A DNA stretch of 64,000 nt from CAVRTM01 sp963724015 (GTDB lineage: Bacteria; Actinomycetota; Actinomycetes; Actinomycetales; Dermatophilaceae): assembly GCA_963724015.1 (NCBI GenBank), contig CAVRTM010000021.1, forward strand, positions 124,001 to 188,000. Reading direction: 5' to 3'. Each line of letters begins with the position of its first letter. The first letter of the stretch is position 1. A model generated the notes under the pieces. It ran no database searches. It saw only the letters and a list, made by a program, of their open reading frames with translations, and was not told the DNA's origin. The translations under genes were made by a program, and so were the position numbers. Positions 1 to 8,916 of this stretch are shown in pieces.

Positions 1-1540
1 CCTCGGTCGCCGGGTCGAGGTGGGCGGTCGGCTCGTCCAGCAGCACCAGGGGAGCGTCGCGCAGGAAGGCGCGCGCCAGGGCGATCCGCTGTCGCTGACC
101 GGCGGACAGCCCGGCGCCGCGCTCGCCGAGCACGGTGGAGCCGCCCCGGCGCAGGGCCGACACGAAGCCGGTGGCCCCGGCGAGCTCCAGCGCACGAGCG
201 ACCGCCGCATCGTCGGCGTCCGGGCGGCCCAGCCGCACGTTGTCAAAGACGGTGGCCGCTGCGAGCCACGGGGACTGTGGCACCCAGGAGACCTGTGAGC
301 GCCAGTGGTCGGGGTCGACGTCGGCGAGGTCGACCGTCCCCTCCGGCCCGTCGACCAGGACGCGCCCGGCGGACGGCGGGACGAAACCGAGCAGGACGGC
401 CAGCAGCGTCGACTTGCCGCAGCCGCTGGGCCCGGCGATCCCGACGTACTCCCCGGGCGTGACGGTGAGGTCGAGGGGGGCCAGAGCCGGCAGGGCGCGG
501 TCGTAGGTCACGGTGAGCGCCTCGACGCGGATCGTGGCCCGGGCCAGGTCGTCCGGGCAACGGCGTGCGGTGGTGGCCTGCCGCGCCGGCGTGTCGAGGA
601 CGGCGAAGACGCGTTCGGCCGCGGCGAGACCCTCGGCGCTGGCATGGAACTGTGCGCCGACCTGCCGAAGCGGCAGGTACGCCTCGGGGGCCAGCACGAG
701 CACGACCAGCCCGGTGTGCAGGTCCAGCGAGCCACTGACGAGCCGGAGGCCGGTCGACACGGCCACGAGCGCGACGGAGAGGGTCGCGACCAGCTCGAGC
801 ACGGCGGAGGACAGGAAGGCGAGGCGAAGCGTCGCCATCGTGGCCCGGCGGTTCGCCTCGGTGACGCGCCTGATCGCCGTGACCTGGGCCTGCGCACGGC
901 GGAACACGAGCAGTGTCGGCAGCCCCTGCACGACGTCCAGGAAGTGGGCGCCGAGCGTGGACAGGGTGCCCCACTGGCGGCGGGTCCGGCGCTCGGTAGC
1001 CAGGCCGACGAGGACCGCGAACACCGGCACCAGGGGCAGCGTCACGAGGACGAGGAGTCCGGCCAGCAGGTCCTGCGCCGTGATCGCCGCGACGACGACC
1101 GGCGGCACGATCGCCGCGGCGACGAGGGCCGGCAGGTAGCGGGCGAAGTAGGCGTCCAGCGCATCCGTGCCGCGCGTGGCGAGCGTCGCGATGTCCCCGG
1201 TGGTCTGCCGGGAGAGCCAGGACGGCCCGAGCCGGGCGACGTGTTCCAGCAGCTGGCGGCGCAGCTGGGACTTGACCCGGGCGGCGGCGCGGTGCGCCGA
1301 GATCTCCGTCGCCCAGGCGAGCAGGCCGCGTCCCAGGACGACGCCCCCGAGAACGAGCAGCGCGGGGCGCAGCGCGGCGAGGTCGGCGCCCCGCTGGAAC
1401 GGGCCGACCACGAGGTCGGCGACCGCGAAGGCCTGCACCAGCACCAGCGCGGCGGCAGCGACGGCCAGGCCGATGGCGGCCGCTCCGTGGCCACGGGCTG
1501 TGCCCGCCCGACCCAGCAGCCTCCGGTCGACGGGCCTCAC
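1..1540 (-). CDS. cydD: Thiol reductant ABC exporter, CydD subunit (partial)
   Basis: CydD is half of the CydDC ABC exporter, which moves low-molecular-weight thiols out of the cytoplasm and is needed to assemble cytochrome bd. About 513 residues are visible and the 3' end lies beyond the left edge. An N-terminal six-helix transporter region of about 300 residues is followed by an ATPase domain: Walker A GPSGCGKST near residue 370, ABC signature LSAGQRQR near 477 and Walker B LVLLDEP near 497. I chose GTG at 1540, 13 bases after the cydB stop. An ATG at 1557 overlapping the cydB stop is closed by a stop after six codons. The ribosome-binding site is weak, so translation may be coupled to cydB. 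The reading frame is intact throughout. Identity is secure from the cydAB neighbours; cydC should follow outside the window. Confidence 0.93.
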   Translation of the reverse strand, partial: MRPVDRRLLGRAGTARGHGAAAIGLAVAAAALVLVQAFAVADLVVGPFQRGADLAALRPALLVLGGVVLGRGLLAWATEISAHRAAARVKSQLRRQLLEHVARLGPSWLSRQTTGDIATLATRGTDALDAYFARYLPALVAAAIVPPVVVAAITAQDLLAGLLVLVTLPLVPVFAVLVGLATERRTRRQWGTLSTLGAHFLDVVQGLPTLLVFRRAQAQVTAIRRVTEANRRATMATLRLAFLSSAVLELVATLSVALVAVSTGLRLVSGSLDLHTGLVVLVLAPEAYLPLRQVGAQFHASAEGLAAAERVFAVLDTPARQATTARRCPDDLARATIRVEALTVTYDRALPALAPLDLTVTPGEYVGIAGPSGCGKSTLLAVLLGFVPPSAGRVLVDGPEGTVDLADVDPDHWRSQVSWVPQSPWLAAATVFDNVRLGRPDADDAAVARALELAGATGFVSALRRGGSTVLGERGAGLSAGQRQRIALARAFLRDAPLVLLDEPTAHLDPATE

Positions 1541-1553
1541 CGCAGCGGAGGGG

Positions 1554-2714
1554 TCATCCGGGTCCCCCGCGCGGCGTGCGGGTCGCCCGTCGTCCACGCA
1601 GGACCCGTCGTCCGTGTGGCTCGGCCGGCTCCGCCGGGGCCGGTGGCTCTGGTGGCGAAGACGCCGGGACCACGGGTTTCGCCGCGCCCGTCGTGCCGAC
1701 CGGCGCCGGCTTCCCGCCGACGGAGAAGCTGTCCGGGTGCACCCGCGCGCGGAACACGTAGTACGTCCAGCCCTGGTAGATCAGCACGACCGGGAACAGG
1801 ATCATGGTGACGACGGTCATCACCTTGAGTGCGTACGCCCCCGACGCGGTGTTCTGCACGGTCAGGTCGAAGGTCGAGCTGGTGCTCGAGACCATCAGCC
1901 GGGGGTACAGGTCGGCGAACAGGGACAGGACGGTCGTGCCCATCGCGACGCTGGTGGCGACGAACGACCATCCGTCGGCCCCCTCGCGGAGCAGCCATCC
2001 TGCGGCCAGGACGGCGAGGACCGCCGCGACCTGCAGCACGTTCGGGACGACGCCCCGGTCGGCGATGCTGTGGGTCCAGACCGTCAGGAGCAGCACCAGC
2101 AAAGCGGTCGGTGGCGCCGTGCGCCGGGCCAGTGTGCGCGCCCGGCGCTGCACCTCTCCGCTGGTCTTCAGGCCGAGGAAGGTGGCCCCGTGGAACGCGC
2201 AGAGCGCCAGCAGGGTGACCCCGAAGCACAGGGCATACGGGTTCAGCAGCTCGAGCAGGCCGCCGGTGTACTCACCACTGCTGTCGATCGGCAGGCCGTG
2301 CAGCAGGTTGCCGAGGGCGATCCCGGTCAGCAGCGGCACGAGCACGCTGCCCCCGGTCATCAGGGCGTCGAAGGTGCGCCGCCATCGGGAGGAGGGCCGC
2401 TTTCCGCGGAACTCGAAGGAGATCCCGCGAGCGATCAACGCCGCCAACAGCAGGACGACCACGACGTAGAAGCCGGAGAACATCGTCGCGTACCACCCGG
2501 GGAAGGCGGCGAACATGGCTGCCGCCGCGACGATGAGCCACACCTCGTTGCCGTCCCACAACGGGCCGATGGTGTTGATCGCGGCCCGGCGGCCGGCCTC
2601 GTCCTTGCCGAGGACGCCGTGCAGCATGCCCACCCCCAGGTCGAACCCCTCCAGGATGAAGAAGCCCGTCCAGAGGACCGCGATGAGGATGAACCAGAGC
2701 GTCTCGAGGGTCAT
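1554..2714 (-). CDS. cydB: Cytochrome bd ubiquinol/menaquinol oxidase subunit II
   Basis: Membrane subunit II of cytochrome bd, the high-affinity terminal oxidase that reduces oxygen with quinol. The 386-residue product opens with the family-typical MTLETLWFILIAVLW and contains GFDLGVGML near residue 25 and GPLWDGNEVW near 50, with many hydrophobic helices. It is longer than the usual 335-345 residues because of a C-terminal tail of about 45 residues rich in Pro, Ala and Gly, likely cytoplasmic and disordered. The start at 2714 follows GAGG at suitable spacing, seven bases after the cydA stop, so cydA-cydB-cydD form one operon. No frame disruption. Confidence 0.95.
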   Translation of the reverse strand: MTLETLWFILIAVLWTGFFILEGFDLGVGMLHGVLGKDEAGRRAAINTIGPLWDGNEVWLIVAAAAMFAAFPGWYATMFSGFYVVVVLLLAALIARGISFEFRGKRPSSRWRRTFDALMTGGSVLVPLLTGIALGNLLHGLPIDSSGEYTGGLLELLNPYALCFGVTLLALCAFHGATFLGLKTSGEVQRRARTLARRTAPPTALLVLLLTVWTHSIADRGVVPNVLQVAAVLAVLAAGWLLREGADGWSFVATSVAMGTTVLSLFADLYPRLMVSSTSSTFDLTVQNTASGAYALKVMTVVTMILFPVVLIYQGWTYYVFRARVHPDSFSVGGKPAPVGTTGAAKPVVPASSPPEPPAPAEPAEPHGRRVLRGRRATRTPRGGPG

Positions 2715-2721
2715 GGTGGCC

Positions 2722-4116
2722 TCAGTAGGTCATGGCGGGGACGACGGCCGGCTCGTCGCCCTCGGCCGCCGGTGCCGGGGGGATCTCACGGCGTGCGAAA
2801 CGCAGCATCAGGACGACGTCGATGACGGCCAGGGCGGCGTACAGCAGGAAGAAGACGATGATGCTGAAGGCCACCTCGGCGGTGCTCACGGAGGGTGACA
2901 CCCCCTGCTTGGTCAGCTGGAGGCCCTGCACGATCCAGGGCTGACGGCCGTTCTCGGTGAGCAGCCAGCCGGCCGTGTTCATCAGGAACGGGAGCACCGC
3001 CGCCCAGACGGCCACGCGCAGGAAGCGGGGCGAGCTGTCGAGCCGGTGGCGGCGGAGGCGCCACAGTCCCCACAGGGCCACCAGGAAGAGCAGCCCCGCG
3101 GTGTAGGCCATCACCCGCATGGACCAGTACTGCACAAAGACATTCGGCACGTAGTTGCCCGGCCCGTACTGGCTCGCGTACTGCGCCTGCACCTGGTTGA
3201 GGCCCAGCACCTGGCCGTTCCACGAGTTGGTCGCCAGCAGCGACAGCAGGTGCGGGATCTGGATGATCTTCACCGGCGTGTGGTCGGCGTTGCCGCCGCC
3301 GATCTGGAACATCGAGAACGAGCACGGCTGGCAGGTCTCCCACTGCGCCTCGGAGGCCGCGATCTTCATCGGCTGGTACGTCGCCTCGGTCACGCCCAGC
3401 TCGCTGCCGACGATCATGGCCAGGAGGACGCTCGGGGTGAGGACGACGAGGGCGAGCCGCGCGGCCGGGCGGAAGACGTCCGGAGCCGAGCCCCGGCGCA
3501 GCTGCCAGGCCGCAACGGCGAGCATGACGGCCGACGCCGTGGTCAGCGAGGCGAGCAGGACGTGCAGGTAGGCGCGCAGGAAGACCGGGTTCGTCATCAC
3601 GGCGAAGATGTTGCTGAGCTGCGGTCTGCCCGTGGACGGGTCCATGGTGTAGCCGACCGGGTGCTGCATCCACGAGTTCGCCGCCATGATGAACGCCGCC
3701 GACAGCGCGGCGCCCAGGGCCACGGCCCAGATGGTGGCGAGGTGCACGCGTCGGGACAGCTTGTCCCACCCGAAGAGCCACAGCCCCAGGAAGGTCGACT
3801 CGAGGAAGAACGCCGCGAGCCCCTCCATCGCCAGCGGGGCGCCGAACACGTCGCCGACCGTCCGGGAGTACGTCGACCAGTCCATGCCGAACTGGAACTC
3901 CTGGACCAGCCCGGTGACGACGCCGACCGCGATGTTGATGACCAGCAGCGTGCCGAAGAAGCGGGTGAGCCGCAGGTACTCGTCGCGGCCCGACCTGTAC
4001 CAGGAGGTCTGCAGCAGGGCGGTGAGGAACGCCAGCCCGATCGTCACCGGGACGAACAGGAAGTGGTAGATCGACGTCATGGCGAACTGCAGCCGAGCGA
4101 GGTCGAGCTGGCTCAT
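2722..4116 (-). CDS. cydA: Cytochrome bd oxidase subunit I
   Basis: Subunit I binds hemes b558, b595 and d and oxidises quinol. The 464-residue product begins MSQLDLARLQF; the conserved early His lies in SIYHFLF, and the Q-loop/quinol region shows ENGRQPWIVQG near residue 390. The Q-loop is of the short type usual in actinobacteria. I chose ATG 4116 because AAAGGAG lies eight bases upstream; an upstream in-frame start at 4146 lacks this. It is the first gene of cydABD and is transcribed divergently from the GMC oxidoreductase gene. The length fits the family. Confidence 0.96.
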   Translation of the reverse strand: MSQLDLARLQFAMTSIYHFLFVPVTIGLAFLTALLQTSWYRSGRDEYLRLTRFFGTLLVINIAVGVVTGLVQEFQFGMDWSTYSRTVGDVFGAPLAMEGLAAFFLESTFLGLWLFGWDKLSRRVHLATIWAVALGAALSAAFIMAANSWMQHPVGYTMDPSTGRPQLSNIFAVMTNPVFLRAYLHVLLASLTTASAVMLAVAAWQLRRGSAPDVFRPAARLALVVLTPSVLLAMIVGSELGVTEATYQPMKIAASEAQWETCQPCSFSMFQIGGGNADHTPVKIIQIPHLLSLLATNSWNGQVLGLNQVQAQYASQYGPGNYVPNVFVQYWSMRVMAYTAGLLFLVALWGLWRLRRHRLDSSPRFLRVAVWAAVLPFLMNTAGWLLTENGRQPWIVQGLQLTKQGVSPSVSTAEVAFSIIVFFLLYAALAVIDVVLMLRFARREIPPAPAAEGDEPAVVPAMTY

Positions 4117-4187
4117 ACGCCGCTCCTTTGACCGGGTGACGAGCACGAACCGACACTGGCAGCGTCATCGCCGTGGCTGCGGGCCGG

Positions 4188-4208
4188 CATCATCCCCCGC
4201 GGGTGATG
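4188..4208. promoter_or_regulatory. Small dyad between divergent cydA and GMC oxidoreductase genes
   Basis: CATCATCCC is followed four bases later by GGGTGATG, an inverted repeat with one bulged base, in the 125-bp divergent intergenic region. It does not match the Rex consensus (TTGTGA-type). It could be a repressor operator for cyd or for the GMC operon, or the top of a leader hairpin. Only the symmetry is seen; function is a guess. Confidence 0.25.
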
Positions 4209-4241
4209 CGGGCGCCGCCGCGCAGCGGCGACGGTCGACGG

Positions 4242-5822
4242 GTGAGCGAGCACCACCACTACGACGTCATCGTGATCGGCACGGGAGCGGGGGGAGGGAC
4301 GCTGGCGCACCGGCTGGCGCCGACGGGCAAGCGCATCCTGATGCTCGAGCGCGGCGACTACCTGCCGCGCGAGCGGGACAACTGGGACTCCACCGCCGTC
4401 TTCGTCCGCGGCAAGTACCGCGCGCCGGAGTACTGGTACGACCGGCACGGCAACGAGTTCCCGCCCGAGGTCAACTACTACGTCGGCGGCAACACCAAGT
4501 TCTACGGCGCGGCCCTGTTCCGCCTGCGGCCCGAGGACTTCGGGGAGATCCGGCACCACGGCGGCCTGTCCCCGGCCTGGCCCATCGGGTATGCCGACCT
4601 CGAGCCGTACTACACCCAGGCCGAGCAGCTGTACCGCGTCCACGGCCGGCACGGGGAGGACCCCACCGAGGGGCTGAGCAGCGCGCCGTACCCGTTCGGC
4701 CCGGTCGAGCACGAGCCGCGGATCCAGCAGCTCAGCGAGGACCTGCAGAAGCAGGGCCTGCACCCGTTCCACCTGCCGATCGGCGTCGACCTCACCCAGG
4801 ACGAGCAGGGCGGCGCCACCCACGGCAGCAGGTGCATCCGCTGCGACCGGGTCGACGGGTTCCCCTGCCTGCTGGGGGCCAAGTCCGACGCCCAGGTGAT
4901 CTGTGTCGAACCCGCGCTGGAACACTCCAACGTCGAGCTCCTGACCAACGCCCGCGTGCTGCGGCTGGAGACGGACGCGAGCGGTCGCACGGTCAACCGC
5001 GTCACCACCCTCGTCGACGGGTCCACCACGGTCTCCTTCAGTGCGGACATCGTGGTGGTGGCCTGCGGCGCGGTGAACTCGGCTGTGCTGCTGCTGCGTT
5101 CGGCAAGCGACTCCCATCCACAGGGTCTGGCCAACAGCTCCGGCGTGGTGGGCCGCCACTACATGCGGCACAACAACCTGGCGCTCATGGCGGTGTCACG
5201 CGAGCCCAACCCCACCCGCTTCCAGAAGACGCTGGCGGTCAACGACTGGTACTCCGGCGCGGATGACTGGGAGTTCCCCCTCGGCGGCATCCAGATGCTG
5301 GGCAAGTCGGACGCGGAGCAGGTCCGCAGCGGCGCACCGCGGTGGGCCGGCAAGGTGTCGCCGGAGATGCCGCTCGAGGTGGTCGCCCACCACGCGGTGG
5401 ACTTCTGGCTGTGCGGTGAGGACCTCCCGCAGCCGGAGAACCGGGTCACGCTGGGACCGGACGACAGCATCCACCTGGCGCTGGACGAGAAGAACAACAT
5501 CGAGGGTGTCCGTCGGCTGCGCCACAAGCTCCAGGGCATGCTCGGCGACCTGGGCATGCACCGGGAGCACCTGCTCGACCACAGCATCTACCTGCACAAG
5601 GGCATGCCGATCGGGGCGACGGCGCACCAGGCCGGCACCGTCCGGTTCGGCACCGACCCGCAGAGCTCGGCGCTCGACGTCAACTGCAAGGCCCATGACG
5701 TGGACAACCTGTACGTCGTCGACACCAGCTTCTTCCCGAGCATCGGAGCCGTGAACCCGTCGCTGACCGCCATCGCCAACGCGCTGAGGGTGGGAGACCA
5801 CCTCGCCGAGCGACTTGCCTGA
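4242..5822 (+). CDS. GMC-family FAD-dependent oxidoreductase
   Basis: A glucose-methanol-choline flavoprotein of about 526 residues that oxidises an alcohol or sugar; the substrate is unknown. The FAD-binding Rossmann motif is VIVIGTGAGGGTLAHRLA near residue 10, followed by a Glu at the end of the second strand (LERGDYL). The GMC C-terminal signature is present: GATAHQAGTVRFG supplies the catalytic His and SIGAVNPSLTAIANA the conserved Asn. A Cys-rich patch CIRCDRVDGFPC near residue 205 is reminiscent of choline-dehydrogenase-like BetA relatives. I chose GTG 4242, which begins just before the nucleotide-binding strand; GTG 4173 and ATG 4206 are possible alternatives, and none has a strong ribosome-binding site. 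Genes for a G6PDH-like protein and NDH-2 follow closely, suggesting a sugar-oxidation/electron-entry operon. Confidence 0.85.
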   Translation: MSEHHHYDVIVIGTGAGGGTLAHRLAPTGKRILMLERGDYLPRERDNWDSTAVFVRGKYRAPEYWYDRHGNEFPPEVNYYVGGNTKFYGAALFRLRPEDFGEIRHHGGLSPAWPIGYADLEPYYTQAEQLYRVHGRHGEDPTEGLSSAPYPFGPVEHEPRIQQLSEDLQKQGLHPFHLPIGVDLTQDEQGGATHGSRCIRCDRVDGFPCLLGAKSDAQVICVEPALEHSNVELLTNARVLRLETDASGRTVNRVTTLVDGSTTVSFSADIVVVACGAVNSAVLLLRSASDSHPQGLANSSGVVGRHYMRHNNLALMAVSREPNPTRFQKTLAVNDWYSGADDWEFPLGGIQMLGKSDAEQVRSGAPRWAGKVSPEMPLEVVAHHAVDFWLCGEDLPQPENRVTLGPDDSIHLALDEKNNIEGVRRLRHKLQGMLGDLGMHREHLLDHSIYLHKGMPIGATAHQAGTVRFGTDPQSSALDVNCKAHDVDNLYVVDTSFFPSIGAVNPSLTAIANALRVGDHLAERLA

Positions 5823-5873
5823 GCGACGTCGCTGCGCAACACCACATCCCACAAGGACCAGGAGGGCCCGACA

Positions 5874-7251
5874 GTGGCATCTGACCCCATGGACGCGTTG
5901 GTCATCTTCGGCGTGACTGGTGACCTGGCCAAGCTCGAGACCTTCCCCGCCCTGGTGGGCCTGGTGGACCGGGGCGTCCTGGACGTGCCCGTCATCGGGG
6001 TCGCCAAGAGCGGCTGGGGGGTGCAGCAGCTCCGCGAGTACGCCGCGGCGTCACTGCGCCACAACGGCATCGACCCGGCAAGCCCGTCCGCGGCGAAGCT
6101 GCTCCAGCTGTTGCGGTACGTCGACGGTGACCTGGACGACCCGGCCACCTACACCGCCATGTCAGCCGAGATGGGCCCGGACGCACGGGCCCTGTACTAC
6201 CTGGAGGTGCCGCCACCCCTGTTCGGGCGCATCGCTCACGGGATCGCCGCAGCCGGGCGGGCCGAGAACGCCCGCATCATGGTCGAGAAGCCCTTCGGCA
6301 CCGACCTGCAGAGCGCCCAGCAGCTGAACGACACGATGCACCAGGTGTTCCCCGAGGAGGCGGTCTACCGGGTGGACCACTGGCTGGGGTTGGACCCGCT
6401 GGAGAACGTCCTGTTCGCGCGGTTCGCCAACACCGTCTTCGAGCCGCTGCTCAACCGGACCTACGTCGCGAGCGTCCAGATCACCATGGCCGAGGCCTTC
6501 GACGTCTCGGACCGCGGCAGCTTCTACGACCGCACCGGCGCCATCCGTGACGTCGTGCAGAACCACATGCTGCAGGTGCTGGCCAGCGTGCTCGCCGACC
6601 CTCCGTCCGGACAGGGCGGCGGCGTCCTGGCTCGCTGCCAAGTCGGCCGTCATCGGCGCGTTGCACCCGCTCGATGCGCAGCACACCGTGCGCGGGCAGT
6701 ACGACGGCTACCTCGACGTGCCCGGCGTCGCGCCCGGGTCGACGACCGAGTCCTACGTCGCCGTCCGGACGGCGGTCGACTCCTGGCGGTGGGCGGACGT
6801 CCCGATCGTGATCCGGGCGGGCAAGTGCATGCCGGTCACCGCCACCGAGGTCTCGTTCCGGTTCCGGCGACCACCGCACGAGATCCTCGCGATCGAGCAC
6901 GCGGCGGCCACCAACCGCCTGCGCTTCCGGATCTGGCCGGACAGCGAGGTCGGGCTGACGGTGATGGGCAAGAAGCCGGGGGTGGGGTGGACCCCGCAGG
7001 TCGAGGACCTGTCGTTCAGCCAGCAGGGCTCGGCCGACATGCGCCCCTACGACCGGCTCATCGGCGCGGCGCTCAACGGTGAGCGGTGGCTGTTCGCCCG
7101 CGAGGAGACCGTCGAGGCGGCCTGGCGCGTCGTCGACCCCGTCCTGGGCAATGTCACGCCGGTGCACGCGTATGCGCAGGGCAGCTGGGGGCCCAAGGAG
7201 GCCGATGCGCTGCTGCCGAGCGGAGAGCCCTGGCACGACCCCGTCGCGTGA
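5874..7251 (+). CDS. Divergent glucose-6-phosphate dehydrogenase-like protein (frameshifted in this sequence)
   Basis: Homologous to G6PDH (Zwf), which makes 6-phosphogluconolactone and NAD(P)H. GTG 5874 has AGGAGG upstream. The frame changes by one base near 6615 (a G run, cagggcgg), after NHMLQVLASVLADPP, and continues in the next frame to 7251; the corrected length is about 458 residues, normal for the family. Conserved are GxxGDLA near residue 14, EKPFG near 137 and the catalytic-His motif NHMLQ near 229. Two hallmark sites differ: the usual DHYLGK reads DHWLGL near residue 167, replacing the substrate-binding Lys by Leu, and the Arg-Lys after GDLA is Leu-Glu. It may act on another substrate or cofactor. 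It lies between the GMC gene and ndh in one operon. Confidence 0.8.
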
Positions 7252-7273
7252 CCCACCGTCTGGAGCGTTGGCC

Positions 7274-8602
7274 ATGGACACGACAGCACGCACCCGCGTC
7301 GTCATCATCGGCGGAGGGTTCGCCGGCCTGTTCGCCGTACGGGCGTTGCGGCGGGCACCGGTCGACGTGGTCCTGGTGGACCGCGCGGAGCACCACCTGT
7401 TCCAGCCGCTGCTCTACCAGTGCGCCACGGGGATCCTCTCCGAGGGGCAGATCGCCGCGCCACTGCGCGACCTGCTCCGACGCCACCACAACGTGGACTG
7501 CGTGCTCGCAGAGGTGCAGGACGTCGACGTCGCCGCGCGCCGTGTGATCGCGGCGCGCCCCGGAGGGGGCCGGCTCGAGATGCCCTACGACTACCTGGTC
7601 CTGGCTGCCGGCGTCCGGCAGTCCTACTTCGGTCACGACGAGCTCGCCCGGTGGGCCCCCGGCATGAAGACGGTGGCCGATGCGCTCGCCATCCGCCGCA
7701 GGGTGTTCGGGGCGTTCGAGATGGCGGAGACGGCCGCCGACGACAGCGAGCGCCGCCGGTGGCTCACCTTCGCCTTGGTCGGCGGTGGACCCACCGGGGT
7801 CGAGCTGGCCGGGCAGATCCGGGAGCTGGCCACCCGGAACCTGCGGTCGGAGTTCCACCGCATCCGGCCCGAGGACGCCCGTGTCCTCCTGTTCGACGGC
7901 GGTGCGGAGCCGCTGGCCGCCTTCGGTCCCACCCTGTCGGCCAAGGCGGCGCAGGCGCTGACCAGGCTCGGCGTCGAGCTGCACATGCACACGCGCGTGA
8001 CGTCCGTCGACGCCGGCGGTCTCGACGTGACGGACGCGGACGGTCGGCGACAGCGCCATGACGCCGGCACCGTGCTGTGGACGGCGGGCGTCGAGGCGCC
8101 CGCGCTGGCGGAGAAGGTGGCCGCCGCGACCGGTGCGGCACGCGACCGGGCCGGGCGCATCAAGGTCACGCCCACCCTGACGATCCCGGGTCACCCCGAG
8201 ATCTTCGTGGTCGGGGACATCATGAGCCTGGGCACGCTTCCGGGGCTGGCGGAGGTGGCGATGCAGTCCGGCGCCTACGCCGGTCGTTCCATCCGGCACC
8301 GGGTGGGCGGCCAGTTCAGGCGCAAGCCGTTCCGCTACGTCGACCTCGGCTCGGCCGCCTACATCGCCCGGGGTCGTGCCGTCGTCTCCGCCGGGCCGCT
8401 GCACCTGAGCGGTCTGCCGGGTTGGCTGGCGTGGCTGTTCATCCACATCGCGTTCCTCACGGGCTACCGCAACCGGTTCACGGCGGTGATGACCTGGTTC
8501 GTCACGTTCAGCCGGGGCGTGCGCAGGGAGCGGGCCTTCACGACGCAGGAGATCGAGACGCGCGAGGACGTTTTCTCGCCCGGGCCCCGGACGGCGGCCT
8601 GA
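7274..8602 (+). CDS. ndh: Type II NADH dehydrogenase (NDH-2)
   Basis: A single-subunit, non-proton-pumping NADH:menaquinone oxidoreductase at the inner membrane face. The 442-residue protein has two dinucleotide folds: FAD motif VVIIGGGFAGLFAVRALR near residue 10 and NADH motif FALVGGGPTGVELAGQI near 170. FVVGDIMSLG near 312 is the second FAD-contact motif, and AEVAMQSGAYAGR near 325 is the quinone-site region. The C-terminus carries a hydrophobic, amphipathic membrane-binding stretch (LPGWLAWLFIHIAFLTGY). ATG 7274 has GGAG nine bases upstream and is 22 bases after the G6PDH-like gene. With cydABD next door, it would feed electrons into the bd branch. Confidence 0.93.
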   Translation: MDTTARTRVVIIGGGFAGLFAVRALRRAPVDVVLVDRAEHHLFQPLLYQCATGILSEGQIAAPLRDLLRRHHNVDCVLAEVQDVDVAARRVIAARPGGGRLEMPYDYLVLAAGVRQSYFGHDELARWAPGMKTVADALAIRRRVFGAFEMAETAADDSERRRWLTFALVGGGPTGVELAGQIRELATRNLRSEFHRIRPEDARVLLFDGGAEPLAAFGPTLSAKAAQALTRLGVELHMHTRVTSVDAGGLDVTDADGRRQRHDAGTVLWTAGVEAPALAEKVAAATGAARDRAGRIKVTPTLTIPGHPEIFVVGDIMSLGTLPGLAEVAMQSGAYAGRSIRHRVGGQFRRKPFRYVDLGSAAYIARGRAVVSAGPLHLSGLPGWLAWLFIHIAFLTGYRNRFTAVMTWFVTFSRGVRRERAFTTQEIETREDVFSPGPRTAA

Positions 8603-8621
8603 CCAGGACCCTGACGCCGTA

Positions 8622-8644
8622 CGCCGCCTGTCAGTGAGGCGGCG
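8622..8644 (+). terminator. Hairpin terminator after ndh
   Basis: A perfect 8-bp stem (CGCCGCCT / AGGCGGCG) with a 7-base loop, 20 bases after the ndh stop and before the convergent small ORF. There is no T-tract, as is common for actinobacterial terminators. It could work in both directions. Confidence 0.55.
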
Positions 8645-8674
8645 GTCGGTGAGGTGGTGAGGCGGTGAGGCTGG

Positions 8675-8833
8675 TCAGGCGCGTGGTGGCGGCCCGCCGT
8701 GCTCGTGGTGGCGGCGCGTCGTCGCGTGCACGCGTACCCGTTGGTGGGACTGCCGGTGAGCGACCAGCACCACCATCGCCATCGACAGCGCCACCAGGAG
8801 GAGCGCCGTGACCAGGGCGGCCATCGCCATCAT
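8675..8833 (-). CDS. Small single-pass membrane protein with His-rich tail (52 aa)
   Basis: Unrecognised short gene. ATG 8833 is preceded by an excellent ribosome-binding site, GGAGGTG, six bases upstream, and reads 52 codons to TGA at 8675. Residues 3-24 are one hydrophobic helix (ALVTALLLVALSMAMVVLVA). The remaining tail is basic and rich in His (RRHHEHGG), so it would bear a cytoplasmic or metal-binding tail depending on topology. Its start overlaps the stop of a 28-codon ORF (ATGA arrangement), indicating translational coupling. It is convergent with ndh. Small helical partners such as CydX accompany bd oxidases, but there is no sequence evidence that this is one. Confidence 0.55.
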   Translation of the reverse strand: MMAMAALVTALLLVALSMAMVVLVAHRQSHQRVRVHATTRRHHEHGGPPPRA

Positions 8834-8916
8834 CGCCGCACCTCCGTGCGAGCCTCGCCCGGAGCCGCGGGCCGCACCCCGGCGGGACGGACGCCGTCAA
8901 CCAGCAGGAACCTCAT
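8830..8916 (-). CDS. Putative 28-aa leader peptide upstream of the small membrane protein
   Basis: ATG 8916 has GGGAGG seven bases upstream and encodes 28 residues (starting MRFLLVDGVRPAG). Its TGA overlaps the ATG of the 52-residue membrane protein. The good ribosome-binding site and the overlap are the only support; the peptide resembles nothing I know. It may be a leader that couples translation, or simply the 5' part of the transcript. Confidence 0.35.
   Translation of the reverse strand: MRFLLVDGVRPAGVRPAAPGEARTEVRR

Noticed and set aside
1537..1557. ATG overlapping the cydB stop as the cydD start
   Set aside because: That frame ends after six codons (MTPPLR). The GTG at 1540 opens the conserved CydD frame.
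305..2825. Plus-strand open frames over cydD, cydB and cydA
   Set aside because: Arg/Gly/Asp-rich shadows; the minus strand encodes well-conserved CydABD.
7079..7273. N-terminal extension of NDH-2 back to 7079
   Set aside because: It overlaps the end of the G6PDH-like gene in a different frame and precedes the canonical FAD motif with non-conserved sequence; ATG 7274 has its own GGAG.
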